This document shows, one piece after another, positions 38,931 to 46,319 of a stretch of 64,000 bases of DNA. The translations under genes were made by a program, and so were the position numbers. Location of the stretch: NCBI RefSeq assembly GCF_014145615.1, contig NZ_JACIVH010000064.1, forward strand, positions 1 to 64,000, given 5' to 3'. Within the stretch, counting starts at the first letter, position 1. Every line of letters starts with the position of its first letter. This DNA comes from Limosilactobacillus balticus (GTDB lineage Bacteria > Bacillota > Bacilli > Lactobacillales > Lactobacillaceae). Below the pieces are notes generated by a model. The model made no database searches and was not told where the DNA came from. It was given only the letters and a program-made list of their open reading frames with translations.

Positions 38931-39626
38931 TTGAAGACACGTACATATATAATTCAGTTGATACAGCCTTGGAGTACAAGGTCGAAATATAAAATCACAG
39001 ATTTATGTCCTAACTGTGGAGTTTCAAATAATCCAAACACAAAATTAGAAGGGTATTTTAACAGAAATGATAGTGCCATTATTTTATTTAGTCATTTCTG
39101 TACCTCTTGCCAAAAATACCATTGGAGCCTACAAGAAATTTATCCAGATATTAAACACGAGCCTAATTTTCTTTTTATCTACCCTTCTGCAAAGTTAACC
39201 CCGTTGGACTCTAAACTAGTTAATCTTTCATCGCGTTTTGAACGAATGTATCATTCTGCAGAAAGATCTGAAAATGTCGGTGACTTTGATCTTGCCGGTA
39301 TGGGCTACCGAGCAGCTCTTGAAATTCTCATTAAAGATTATGCAGTTAAATTTACCGATGAATCTAAGGATAAGATTGCGGGATACACACTAAACGATGC
39401 AATTGCTCACTTCTATAAAAATGATCAAACAGCTCAAGTATCTGCAGACGTAGTTAGAATTTATGGAAACGACTATGCACATTGGGATCAACCTGAGCAA
39501 TTCAATAGTGAGGAAACACTCAATCAACTCAAAGCTTATCTTCAAATCTTTATTAGCTGGATAAATTATCGATTAATGATCGCTAATCCACCTGTTTCTA
39601 GACCGGATAAAAAGTCAAAGAAGTAA
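38931..39626 (+). CDS. DUF4145-containing cargo protein with N-terminal zinc ribbon
   Basis: A 231-residue protein read opposite to the early operon. Residues about 25-60 carry two Cys pairs (C-P-N-C and C-T-S-C) forming a zinc ribbon. The C-terminal half matches DUF4145: A-G-M-G-Y-R-A-A-L-E-I-L-I-K-D, I-Y-G-N-D-Y-A-H-W-D. DUF4145 domains often accompany restriction and other defence proteins. TTG start with AGGAGGT, own promoter and leader. An anti-phage or regulatory role in the lysogen is an inference. Confidence 0.75.
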   Translation: MKTRTYIIQLIQPWSTRSKYKITDLCPNCGVSNNPNTKLEGYFNRNDSAIILFSHFCTSCQKYHWSLQEIYPDIKHEPNFLFIYPSAKLTPLDSKLVNLSSRFERMYHSAERSENVGDFDLAGMGYRAALEILIKDYAVKFTDESKDKIAGYTLNDAIAHFYKNDQTAQVSADVVRIYGNDYAHWDQPEQFNSEETLNQLKAYLQIFISWINYRLMIANPPVSRPDKKSKK

Positions 39627-39852
39627 TAAACTTACCATCATTGGTCCAAAGTTTATGAACTTCTCGAACTGGATCATCACTTCTACCAGAACCAATTCGT
39701 TCCGTAATATGAATGATCTTTTCAACTTTTAATGAGGTGGGATTATCTTTTAGTAACTGCTTTAAGAAAGCATTCTCATCCTTCAGTTTAGAAACTTCTT
39801 TCTCTAAAGAAGCTGCCTTTACGGTGGCTTTTTCTTTTTGTCTATTCTTCAT
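39598..39852 (-). CDS. Small coiled-coil protein
   Basis: 84 residues: a basic coiled coil (K-A-A-S-L-E-K-E-V-S-K-L-K-D-E-N-A-F-L-K-Q-L-L) then a beta-rich tail (H-I-T-E-R-I-G-S-G-R). AAAGGAGGGTAGC supports ATG 39852; the longer frame does not fit. Its end overlaps the end of the convergent DUF4145 gene by 29 bp. Confidence 0.65.
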   Translation of the reverse strand: MKNRQKEKATVKAASLEKEVSKLKDENAFLKQLLKDNPTSLKVEKIIHITERIGSGRSDDPVREVHKLWTNDGKFITSLTFYPV

Positions 39853-39893
39853 TGCTACCCTCCTTTCACAAGATTGCGCCTCTCTTTGCCATA

Positions 39894-40016
39894 TCACAAC
39901 CATCCTAGTTTTATTAATAAAAGGGATGTGCCGATAGAAGCTAAACAACTAACAATAATTGTTACTATGTAGCTCCAAAATTCGATTGAATTCCAAAAGT
40001 GATTTTTCTTACACAT
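39894..40016 (-). CDS. 40-residue membrane peptide
   Basis: AAAGGAG 7 nt before ATG; one membrane helix (Y-I-V-T-I-I-V-S-C-L-A-S-I-G-T-S-L-L-L-I). Lies between the Cro-like gene and the coiled-coil gene in the same direction. Confidence 0.6.
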   Translation of the reverse strand: MCKKNHFWNSIEFWSYIVTIIVSCLASIGTSLLLIKLGWL

Positions 40017-40049
40017 TGCTACTCTCCTTTTATACTTTATTCGTTCTCA

Positions 40050-40265
40050 TTAGCGAACGGATGGAGCAAAAAAAATCGATACTTTTGAAGCATCATAACC
40101 AAGTGCATCCATTATACGCGATAAATCTTCAACACTAATATCAACAATTCCTGCTTCACGTTTTGCATAGGCTCCTCTAGACATCCCCAATTTCTTTGCG
40201 AATTCTTCTTGAGTATATCCTTCTGCCATACGTTCCGCTTTTAATCTTTGTAAATTAAATGACAT
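40050..40265 (-). CDS. Cro-like early regulator (XRE HTH)
   Basis: 71 residues with an XRE helix-turn-helix (Y-T-Q-E-E-F-A-K-K-L-G-M-S-R-G-A-Y-A-K-R-E-A-G). AAAGGAGGGG fixes ATG 40265. It is the first gene of the leftward lytic operon, back to back with the repressor, and its promoter (TTGACA-17-TATTAT) overlaps operator sequences. Confidence 0.85.
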   Translation of the reverse strand: MSFNLQRLKAERMAEGYTQEEFAKKLGMSRGAYAKREAGIVDISVEDLSRIMDALGYDASKVSIFFAPSVR

Positions 40266-40280
40266 ATCGCCCCTCCTTTC

Positions 40281-40389
40281 GTTCTCTTTTGAGAACATAT
40301 ATATAATACAATCAATGTTCTTTATTGTCAACGAATAATTATTAAAACAATATATAGATGTTTCTTTTTAGGAACAAAAAGAATATAAT
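40281..40389. promoter_or_regulatory. Lysis-lysogeny switch: three operators and two promoters
   Basis: Three related 16-bp sites lie at 40281-40296 (perfect palindrome GTTCTCTTTTGAGAAC), 40317-40332 (GTTCTTTATTGTCAAC) and 40360-40375 (GTTTCTTTTTAGGAAC). The leftward promoter TTGACA (40326-40331) -17- TATTAT (40303-40308) has its -35 inside the middle site. The rightward repressor promoter has TATAAT at 40384-40389 with the third site over its -35. The arrangement mirrors a lambda-type three-operator switch. Confidence 0.8.
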
Positions 40390-40422
40390 AATACGTGTAA
40401 AATATTTTAGGATGTGAAAATT

Positions 40423-41079
40423 ATGAGGAATAGCTCTGAAGTGGTTGACTACCTCAATAATTTACGTGAAGAGCAGAAAGTCTCTATAAGTGAACTTGCT
40501 AGACGCGTTAATATGTCAAAGTCAACTGTCTCACTATATTTTAAGAAAAAACGCGAATTCCCAGTTAATAGACTTGATGAATTCGCTACTGCTTTGCATA
40601 CCACACCTGAAAATGTACTAGGTGTTATTGATAATAAAACAGAAAAAAGGCCAACTAATATAATTTATCCATTAGGAGATAACTTTCAACGCATCAGTAT
40701 CCCCCTCATTGGTGAGATTGCCTGTGGGGATCCAATCACAGCCGAAGAAAACATTGAAGGCTACGTTGAAGAAATTTTTGAGAAGCCGGTTCCAAAAGGT
40801 AACCTCTTTGCTCTCCGTTGTAAAGGTAAGAGTATGGAGCCAACCATTCACGATGGATCGATTGTAACCATTAGAGAACAGCCCACAGTGGAAGATGGCG
40901 AAATAGCTGCTGTTCTCGTTGATGGTGATAATGAAGCGACATTGAAACGTGTTAAGCACCAAGGAAATCTAATTATGCTAATGCCAGATAATAAAGAATT
41001 CGACCCAATTATCTTAGATAAAGATAACCCAGGCCGAATTGTTGGTAAGGCTGTTCATGTTTCATGGAGTATTAAATAA
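40423..41079 (+). CDS. CI-like repressor with S24 self-cleavage domain
   Basis: 218 residues from ATG 40423. N-terminal HTH (V-S-I-S-E-L-A-R-R-V-N-M-S-K-S-T-V-S) and C-terminal LexA/S24 peptidase: cleavage site A-C-G-D in G-E-I-A-C-G-D-P, catalytic Ser in G-K-S-M-E-P-T and Lys in A-T-L-K-R-V-K. The self-cleaving type implies induction through RecA. It maintains lysogeny by binding the adjacent operators. A GTG three codons upstream is possible but too close to the ribosome site. Confidence 0.92.
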   Translation: MRNSSEVVDYLNNLREEQKVSISELARRVNMSKSTVSLYFKKKREFPVNRLDEFATALHTTPENVLGVIDNKTEKRPTNIIYPLGDNFQRISIPLIGEIACGDPITAEENIEGYVEEIFEKPVPKGNLFALRCKGKSMEPTIHDGSIVTIREQPTVEDGEIAAVLVDGDNEATLKRVKHQGNLIMLMPDNKEFDPIILDKDNPGRIVGKAVHVSWSIK

Positions 41080-41141
41080 TGATCTACGTCCAAATACCGA
41101 TTGACATTAAAAACTAAGATTTATATTAAGGAGATTTACTT

Positions 41142-41624
41142 ATGAAGTTCAAAAATATAATCGCACTTAGCTTACTAGGAATTTGTGGAGGAACGGTTAC
41201 TACTTCACTAGCAAATAATAATTATGTATATGCTGCAAAGGATAAGTACAAAAGTATAAATAAAGAAATTTCTGATACTTTAGCTCAAAGTAAAGGCTGG
41301 GCAAATGGAACTCTTGATGAAAATGGAAGTTCTACGGATAGCGGATCTGCAAACGATGAATTTGATTGGGCAAACTATGTCACAAAAATTAAATATACAG
41401 GCAAAAATAAATTAAATATTTATGTAACTAATGATTTCAACAGTCTTAGTAGTGAAGATAAGAAAGATAGCATTATGAAAGCAGAAAATAGTGCTGCCGC
41501 TATCCTTCTTGATCACAAAAAAATAAAAGAAAATGACACTATTAAGGGACTAAACGTCAAAGTAATTAATAATAATCAAACTATTGGCAGATCTCTTGGT
41601 CATCATTCCTATAGTTTCAATTAG
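41142..41624 (+). CDS. Exported lysogeny-cassette protein, unknown
   Basis: 160 residues with a Sec signal peptide (K-F-K-N-I-I-A-L-S-L-L-G-I-C-G-G, cleavage likely near A-N-N or V-Y-A-A-K). The mature part is small, Lys/Asp/Ser-rich (I-K-Y-T-G-K-N-K-L-N-I-Y-V-T). Strong AAGGAG site. Prophage-encoded exported proteins next to the repressor are often superinfection-exclusion or host-fitness factors; no family recognised. Its leader is duplicated before the gene at 42413. Confidence 0.65.
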   Translation: MKFKNIIALSLLGICGGTVTTSLANNNYVYAAKDKYKSINKEISDTLAQSKGWANGTLDENGSSTDSGSANDEFDWANYVTKIKYTGKNKLNIYVTNDFNSLSSEDKKDSIMKAENSAAAILLDHKKIKENDTIKGLNVKVINNNQTIGRSLGHHSYSFN

Positions 41625-41635
41625 GAGTAAGTAAA

Positions 41636-42355
41636 ACGAAAAAATTAAATTTCTATATTTATGATATTTCCATGGCGTTACTTGCTATCATTTCAATTGT
41701 TCTGATTGTTTTAGATTATGCCCATGAAATTAATATCATTTCACCGCCTTATAGTATTATTGATAATTCAATTTTAATTGTTTTTGCGATTGATTACTTT
41801 GTAAGACTATTCTATGCAAAGGATAAGAAAAGATTCTTCAAAGAAAATATCTTTGATTTACTATCTATCATCCCCGTTAATAATCTTTTCTATGTCTTCC
41901 GAATGGCTAGAATTGGACGAGCATTCCGCCTATTAAAACTTTTAAGAATTTTTCGGTTAGTTGGATTAACTGGAAGACTACATAAGTTTTTAAAGACTAA
42001 CGGATTTATTTATTATCTCTACATCAGTTTAACCGTTATTCTTATTGCTTCCTCACTATATTGCATTTCTGAAAAAGTATCATTCAGCACTGCATTATGG
42101 TGGTCAATTACTACGGCTACGACTGTTGGATATGGGGATGTCTCTCCTACTACGGGATTAGGAAAAACTGCAGCAATTTTATTAATGTTTCTAGGAATTG
42201 GTTTCATTGGAATGCTAACAAGTAGTCTTACTAATTTCTTTGATACTTCAACGGATAACGATCTGGAAAAAGAATTAGCTGAACTGAAACAGCAAAACAA
42301 AGACCTTGAAGATCATCTAAGTAGATTAGAAAAACTTGTAAAAGAGAATAAGTAA
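41636..42355 (+). CDS. Voltage-gated-type potassium channel with non-standard start
   Basis: Six membrane segments, an S4-like helix with Arg/Lys every third residue (R-M-A-R-I-G-R-A-F-R-L-L-K-L-L-R), a pore helix and the K+ filter T-T-V-G-Y-G-D, then a cytoplasmic coiled coil (E-L-K-Q-Q-N-K-D-L-E). The first ATG (41672) would cut into S1. In frame, 36 bp upstream, ACG at 41636 stands 8 nt after AGGAG and restores the usual K-K-L-N-F-Y-I-Y-D-I-S start. Either ACG is used or an ATG has mutated. 239 residues from ACG. K+ channels are rare in prophages. Confidence 0.88.
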   Translation, partial: TKKLNFYIYDISMALLAIISIVLIVLDYAHEINIISPPYSIIDNSILIVFAIDYFVRLFYAKDKKRFFKENIFDLLSIIPVNNLFYVFRMARIGRAFRLLKLLRIFRLVGLTGRLHKFLKTNGFIYYLYISLTVILIASSLYCISEKVSFSTALWWSITTATTVGYGDVSPTTGLGKTAAILLMFLGIGFIGMLTSSLTNFFDTSTDNDLEKELAELKQQNKDLEDHLSRLEKLVKENK

Positions 42356-42412
42356 ATATGTACGTCCAATAAACTGATTGACGTTAAAAGCTGAAATCGG
42401 AGGAGTTTATTT

Positions 42413-42862
42413 ATGAATAAAGGTTTTAAGATTATGTTGGCAGTGGGCCTTGCTGGGGTTTCTCTCGCTACCACGACGGTTGTTGTTAATACGAATAGTA
42501 GCAATATTACAGTAGTTCAAGCGTCAAAACGTTCTAAAATCAAGAAAGCCGTCTCAATGATGCAAGATCATTTTGGTGATACTGCAGATGTTTATTATGA
42601 CAAAGAAAATGATGTCATTGCTATTAAGCCAATCGGTCAAGATTTTGAGGATGAAGTGATCGCAGTTCTTGATGGTGATGAATCTGATAGTGACTGGAAT
42701 GACATGACCAGTGCCTTCGATGATTTATCTGAATCTCTCCATGATGATCTCCATGTTAAGACACCTATTGCAATTGTTAATCCTGAAAATACTGATAAAG
42801 TCTTATACATGGCTTACAACGGAGACTCTCTCTATGATGTAATGCACGACGACAACAACTAA
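42413..42862 (+). CDS. Exported acidic protein, unknown
   Basis: 149 residues with a Sec signal peptide (F-K-I-M-L-A-V-G-L-A-G-V-S-L-A-T, cleavage near V-Q-A-S). The mature part is acidic (D-G-D-E-S-D-S-D-W-N-D, H-D-D-N-N). GGAGGAG site. It shares its upstream leader element with the exported protein at 41142, which suggests joint control or duplication. Confidence 0.65.
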   Translation: MNKGFKIMLAVGLAGVSLATTTVVVNTNSSNITVVQASKRSKIKKAVSMMQDHFGDTADVYYDKENDVIAIKPIGQDFEDEVIAVLDGDESDSDWNDMTSAFDDLSESLHDDLHVKTPIAIVNPENTDKVLYMAYNGDSLYDVMHDDNN

Positions 42863-42930
42863 ATAAAAAACATCCCCTGCTGCAATAAGGAAGGAAATTT
42901 AATCTTTTAAGGAAAGAAGTTATTAAGTTC

Positions 42931-43284
42931 ATGACAGAAGAAGAGCAAAGATCATTTAACAAACTGGTTCTCGAAAACGCGGAATTGAAAAGTAAAATTA
43001 ATAAGCCAAATGAAGATAATAAAATAGCTACTATTTTAAATGAAATTCAATTCGAAATTAAATCTATACCACAAGCAACAAAAAATATTTTTGACAATGA
43101 TCCAAAAAAGAGATGGACAAAAACCGATATAATAATGATGTTTGTTTGCATTCTCATACTACTTGCAGGCATCATACCTAAAGCAGCTACTTTTCTATCA
43201 AAAAATGACTATTCCAATTATTTTTCAGTATTTTCTCCATTTGCCACTTTAATGATTGGATACTTTTGGGGACATAAAAAATAA
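42931..43284 (+). CDS. Two-helix membrane protein of the lysogeny cassette
   Basis: 117 residues: a charged N-terminal helical part (A-E-L-K-S-K-I-N-K), then two membrane segments (M-M-F-V-C-I-L-I-L-L-A-G-I and F-S-P-F-A-T-L-M-I-G-Y-F-W-G) near the C-terminus. Possible superinfection-exclusion protein by position and topology; no family recognised. Confidence 0.6.
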   Translation: MTEEEQRSFNKLVLENAELKSKINKPNEDNKIATILNEIQFEIKSIPQATKNIFDNDPKKRWTKTDIIMMFVCILILLAGIIPKAATFLSKNDYSNYFSVFSPFATLMIGYFWGHKK

Positions 43285-43311
43285 GAAATTTTATTTTGGA
43301 GGTTAAATATA

Positions 43312-43731
43312 ATGTCTAAAGAAATTAAGGTTATTGCAATTCCAGATAATACAAGAATTATTATTAACTACGGATATGAAGATGACCCCGAAAATCCCGA
43401 TGTTTTTAGAGGAGAAAAACTACATGCCAAAATTGGCCAACAAATTGTTGTTGAGTCAAAAGGAATGGATTTAAAAGACCCCGAAACGAATGAAATAATC
43501 GGAAGCTATAATCCTCCTATTGATTATCTAGAGATTACCGATGTTCGTGATAAATATTCAATTGCTAGAAAAAAGGTTAAAAAAGAAGTAAATGCATCTA
43601 GTATCCCTCCACTTATTAAAGAAGCTTCAAAAACAAGGTTTGAAGATTTACATGTAAATGCTTCAGATGTTAAAAATATTAAACCTAATTCAGCAATTTC
43701 GGTTGGAGATATTGTTGAATTTGTTGATTAA
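43312..43731 (+). CDS. Lysogeny-cassette protein, unknown
   Basis: 139 residues, soluble, beta-rich N-terminus (I-K-V-I-A-I-P-D-N-T-R-I-I-I-N-Y-G-Y) with E-I-I-G-S-Y motif, and a C-terminus ending V-G-D-I-V-E-F-V-D. GGAGG site. It lies directly before the promoter of the AbiF-type RNA. No domain recognised. Confidence 0.6.
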   Translation: MSKEIKVIAIPDNTRIIINYGYEDDPENPDVFRGEKLHAKIGQQIVVESKGMDLKDPETNEIIGSYNPPIDYLEITDVRDKYSIARKKVKKEVNASSIPPLIKEASKTRFEDLHVNASDVKNIKPNSAISVGDIVEFVD

Positions 43732-43735
43732 TAGA

Positions 43736-43842
43736 TTGACGAGATTAACACTATACGGTATGATAAAGGTGTCTGAAATGGGTTACCTTGATGTGACCTG
43801 CGAAGAAGAGCCTTTCTGCTATATAGTGGGGAGGCTCTTTTT
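43736..43842 (+). ncRNA. AbiF-type antitoxin RNA upstream of the HEPN gene
   Basis: A strong promoter TTGACG (43736-43741) -17- TATGAT (43759-43764) starts an RNA near 43771. It holds a hairpin GGGTTAC/GTGACCT (43780-43799) and ends in a terminator-like hairpin AGAGCC/GGCTCT followed by five T (43807-43842), just 2 nt before the HEPN gene ATG. The gene's GGGGAGG ribosome site is inside the second hairpin. A short RNA with a leaky terminator directly before an Abi_2 HEPN gene matches the described AbiF ncRNA-toxin arrangement. Confidence 0.78.
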
Positions 43843-43844
43843 GC

Positions 43845-44858
43845 ATGGTTAAAAATTTTAAACACCCTTACAAATCGTTTGATGAGCAAATAGCAATATT
43901 AAAAAGTCGTGGAGTTGAAATAAACGACTATGAGTTTGCCAAGAATGCTTTAATGACTTTCCCATACTATTCAATTATTAATGGCTATAAAGATATGTTC
44001 TTAAAGCAGAAAGAACCTGATATATTTCGTAAAGGAACTTCTTTTGAAATGCTCTATCAAGTTCATTGGATAGATATTCAGGTTAGCAATATTATTTTTA
44101 AATATTCCTTGGCGGTAGAAGAGAGATTAAAAGCTCTCGTTTCAAATATAGTAGCTCGAAACTTTTCTATTGACGAAGAAACGTATTTAGATAAAAGAAA
44201 TTATAGTAAATCTAAATCTCAACGCGGTAAAATAAATGACTTTATACAAGCAATTGAGGATGCTAAGCAAACTAGCAAAATTGCTCAACACTATATTAAA
44301 GAAGAAGGCAATCTGCCACCGTGGATTGCAGCAGAGATTATTAGTTTTGGCTCAATGGTAAATTGGTATTCTGCTTTATCAATTAATGAAAAGAAAGAAG
44401 TTGTAAATTTCTTTCTCCAGAAAATGTCTACACAAGGATTAGTTAAAACTGATGATAAATTGCAATTCTGTAAAATTTGTTTGGAACAAGTTTATAGGTT
44501 TAGAAATCTTTCTGCTCATGGTAATAGAACTTTCAAATTGCAGCTTAGTGAAACTGATACACAAAAGATCCGTTTTTTAGATGAGTTCTCAATTTCATTT
44601 CTTTATAAAGCAGGTAATGAAATTGAACTGCCACGTAATGGACTTTTTTCAATTATAGTTAGTATCATTGTACTCTTAGATGATCAATATCTTATATCTA
44701 ATATGATTGATGAATTAGAATCAATTGTTAATACTTATGGAAATAAGAATTTATTCAACGGTAAAAGTATTTATGACTTATTTGAAGTTGATGAAAATTT
44801 CATTTCAAGGTTAAAAGAATTTATGAACCTGAAATTTTCTCCTAAAAATAATAATTAA
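43845..44858 (+). CDS. Abi_2/AbiF-family HEPN RNase toxin
   Basis: 337 residues of the Abi_2 (AbiD/AbiF) family: N-terminal K-S-F-D-E-Q-I-A-I-L-K-S-R-G-V and Y-Y-S-I-I-N-G-Y-K-D-M-F, and the HEPN active site R220-N-L-S-A-H225. Such proteins stop phage growth by cutting RNA and are held in check by the small RNA encoded directly upstream. It has no Shine-Dalgarno outside the hairpin. It is autonomous cargo between lysogeny genes and int. Confidence 0.88.
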   Translation: MVKNFKHPYKSFDEQIAILKSRGVEINDYEFAKNALMTFPYYSIINGYKDMFLKQKEPDIFRKGTSFEMLYQVHWIDIQVSNIIFKYSLAVEERLKALVSNIVARNFSIDEETYLDKRNYSKSKSQRGKINDFIQAIEDAKQTSKIAQHYIKEEGNLPPWIAAEIISFGSMVNWYSALSINEKKEVVNFFLQKMSTQGLVKTDDKLQFCKICLEQVYRFRNLSAHGNRTFKLQLSETDTQKIRFLDEFSISFLYKAGNEIELPRNGLFSIIVSIIVLLDDQYLISNMIDELESIVNTYGNKNLFNGKSIYDLFEVDENFISRLKEFMNLKFSPKNNN

Positions 44859-44898
44859 TCCTTTGTCCAAACCCTGATGACTTAAAAAGCTGGTAAAT

Positions 44899-44982
44899 GA
44901 AAAAAGCCCATCCCCTACTGGCATAGGAGATGGACCAGGGTTGAATAAGATTTACAGGTCTCAATTCAACCCTTTCATTATA
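44899..44982 (-). ncRNA. Small RNA divergent from the integrase
   Basis: On the minus strand TTGTCC, an 18-bp spacer and TATAAT (44977-44982) start an RNA near 44970. It forms a perfect 9-bp hairpin GGGTTGAAT/ATTCAACCC (44938-44972) and ends in a terminator hairpin (stem CCATC...GATGG, 44908-44933) with a six-T run at about 44900. Length about 70 nt. Its -35 lies on the integrase ribosome site, so it may affect int expression. No ORF is present. Confidence 0.6.
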
Positions 44983-45008
44983 CACAATTTAATAATGGAG
45001 GGACAAGT

Positions 45009-46103
45009 ATGGCTTCAATAATAAAACGTTATGGAAAATGGCAAGCTCGAATTTCATGGTATGACAGTGAAGGAAAACGACAAACTAAAAGTCAAGGCGG
45101 TTTCCCTACTAAAGTATTAGCTAAAGATTGGGCAGTTGAACAAAAAGCCAAACTAAATAAAGGAATCAACATTAAGAAAACAATCAAATTTATTGATTAT
45201 TACGATCAATGGATTGAGACGTATAAGAAACCTAAAGTAGCTGAAATTACTTATAAGCGTTATGAATTTACTCGAAAGGCATTAAATAGCTTCTTTGCTG
45301 ATACTGAATTCAAACATATCGATCGCAAAATGTATCAAAGATTTATTAATGAGTATGGAGCTACTCACGCCCCACATACTGTCAAAGAAGTAAATAACAT
45401 TGTTCGCGCTTGTATCCGGTCAGCGATGTTAGATGATTATCTGATTAAGGACTTTACTCAAAACGTTACACTAGTAGCTAATGAGGATAAAGAAGTAAAA
45501 GTTGATTATTTAAATGTAGAAGAAATTAAAAAACTGCTTGAAAAAGCTGAAGCTGGGATCAGTCAGCAAGATATTTATACCAGTCGTTATATGATTATCA
45601 CAGCCATTTATACTGGAATGCGACTATCTGAGATTCAAGCATTAACATGGAATGATATTAATTGGCTACATCAAACCATTACTGTTAGCAAGTCCTGGAA
45701 TATGTACACTCATTCTTTCAAGCCAACTAAAAATAAATCGTCTAATCGGACTATCAAAGTAAATCAAACTCTTCTACAATTGCTTTCTCAATTGAAGGAA
45801 AAGCATATTAGTAATATGGTATTTACGACTCAGTTTGGTACTATTCCTACTAGCAACGCAGTTAATAAAATGCTTCGACAATTATTAGATGAATTGGGTA
45901 TTCACCGCAAAAATTTTCACTTCCACAGTTTACGGCACAGCCACGTTGCCTTACTTCTTGCTAAAGGTGTGGATATATACCCAATCAGCAAACGTCTTGG
46001 TCATAGTGACATTCGTACAACAATGAATACTTACGCTTATTTAATAGATGAATACAAAGGAAAAACTGATGACAAGATTGTCAATGCTTTGAACCAACTT
46101 TAG
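45009..46103 (+). CDS. int: Prophage integrase (tyrosine recombinase)
   Basis: 364 residues. N-terminal arm-site domain (S-I-I-K-R-Y-G-K-W-Q-A-R-I-S-W-Y-D), SAM-like core-binding domain (about 65-160) and catalytic domain with Arg in Y-T-G-M-R-L-S-E-I, H-S-L-R-H-S-H, G-H-S-D-I-R-T-T and Tyr in T-Y-A-Y-L. It joins attP to the tRNA-Arg 3' end, 139 bp from its stop. GGAGGGAC ribosome site. Confidence 0.96.
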   Translation: MASIIKRYGKWQARISWYDSEGKRQTKSQGGFPTKVLAKDWAVEQKAKLNKGINIKKTIKFIDYYDQWIETYKKPKVAEITYKRYEFTRKALNSFFADTEFKHIDRKMYQRFINEYGATHAPHTVKEVNNIVRACIRSAMLDDYLIKDFTQNVTLVANEDKEVKVDYLNVEEIKKLLEKAEAGISQQDIYTSRYMIITAIYTGMRLSEIQALTWNDINWLHQTITVSKSWNMYTHSFKPTKNKSSNRTIKVNQTLLQLLSQLKEKHISNMVFTTQFGTIPTSNAVNKMLRQLLDELGIHRKNFHFHSLRHSHVALLLAKGVDIYPISKRLGHSDIRTTMNTYAYLIDEYKGKTDDKIVNALNQL

Positions 46104-46125
46104 TTTGGTACACTAGTGTACCAAA
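46104..46125. repeat. Perfect 22-bp palindrome at the integrase stop
   Basis: A perfect palindrome centred between 46114 and 46115 (core GGTACACTAGTGTACC with TTT/AAA flanks) begins at the base after the stop codon. The motif TGTACC is repeated directly at 46127. The integrase stump at 3519 has a comparable inverted repeat (GGGGAACA/TGTTCCCC) across its own stop and repeated TGTTCCCC. They may be integrase arm sites. Confidence 0.75.
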
Positions 46126-46181
46126 GGTGTACCGACTTTGTACTTTTTTATATTTTTCCATACTTTTCTAAAACACTAAAA

Positions 46182-46222
46182 AACCCTATAATCATTGATA
46201 TAACAACGATTGTAGGATTTTT
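46182..46222 (+). terminator. Terminator after int
   Basis: Stem CCTATAATC/GATTGTAGG (one G-U) with a 14-nt loop and five T. Confidence 0.8.
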
Positions 46223-46241
46223 ATGTTTCATCATATTTTCT

Positions 46242-46260
46242 CAAAAATGCGTCCCCCGAG
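46242..46260. other. attR core (19-bp direct repeat)
   Basis: Second copy of the attL core. The tRNA-Arg gene remains complete because the core supplies its 3' end. The distance between cores is 42,590 bp. Confidence 0.93.
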
Positions 46261-46319
46261 AGTCGAACTCGGATCATGAGGACCGAAATCTCATGTGCTA
46301 TCCATTACACTAAGGACGC
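46248..46319 (-). tRNA. tRNA-Arg(TCG), integration target
   Basis: Complete cloverleaf on the minus strand: acceptor GCGTCCT/GGGACGC (one G-U), D-arm GTGTAATGGATAGCAC, anticodon loop TTTCGGT giving TCG, T-arm CCGAG/CTCGG. The inner anticodon-stem pair is an A-C mismatch. Discriminator A. Its last 13 bases lie in attR. Confidence 0.93.

Noticed and set aside
41101-41131. TTGACA with a downstream TATATT as a promoter for the exported protein at 41142
   Set aside because: The -10 would coincide with the ribosome site and the start point would fall next to the ATG, leaving no Shine-Dalgarno in the mRNA. Kept only as part of a duplicated leader.
42019-42300. Leftward ORF inside the K+ channel gene
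   Set aside because: Shadow frame with no ribosome site; the channel frame has clear domain content.
44899-44940. Hairpin 44908-44933 as a terminator for the Abi_2 gene
   Set aside because: The U run follows only on the minus strand; on the plus strand there is no T run after the stem.
46116-46313. 65-residue rightward ORF ending in the tRNA-Arg gene
   Set aside because: It overlaps the int terminator, attR and the tRNA antisense; artefact.
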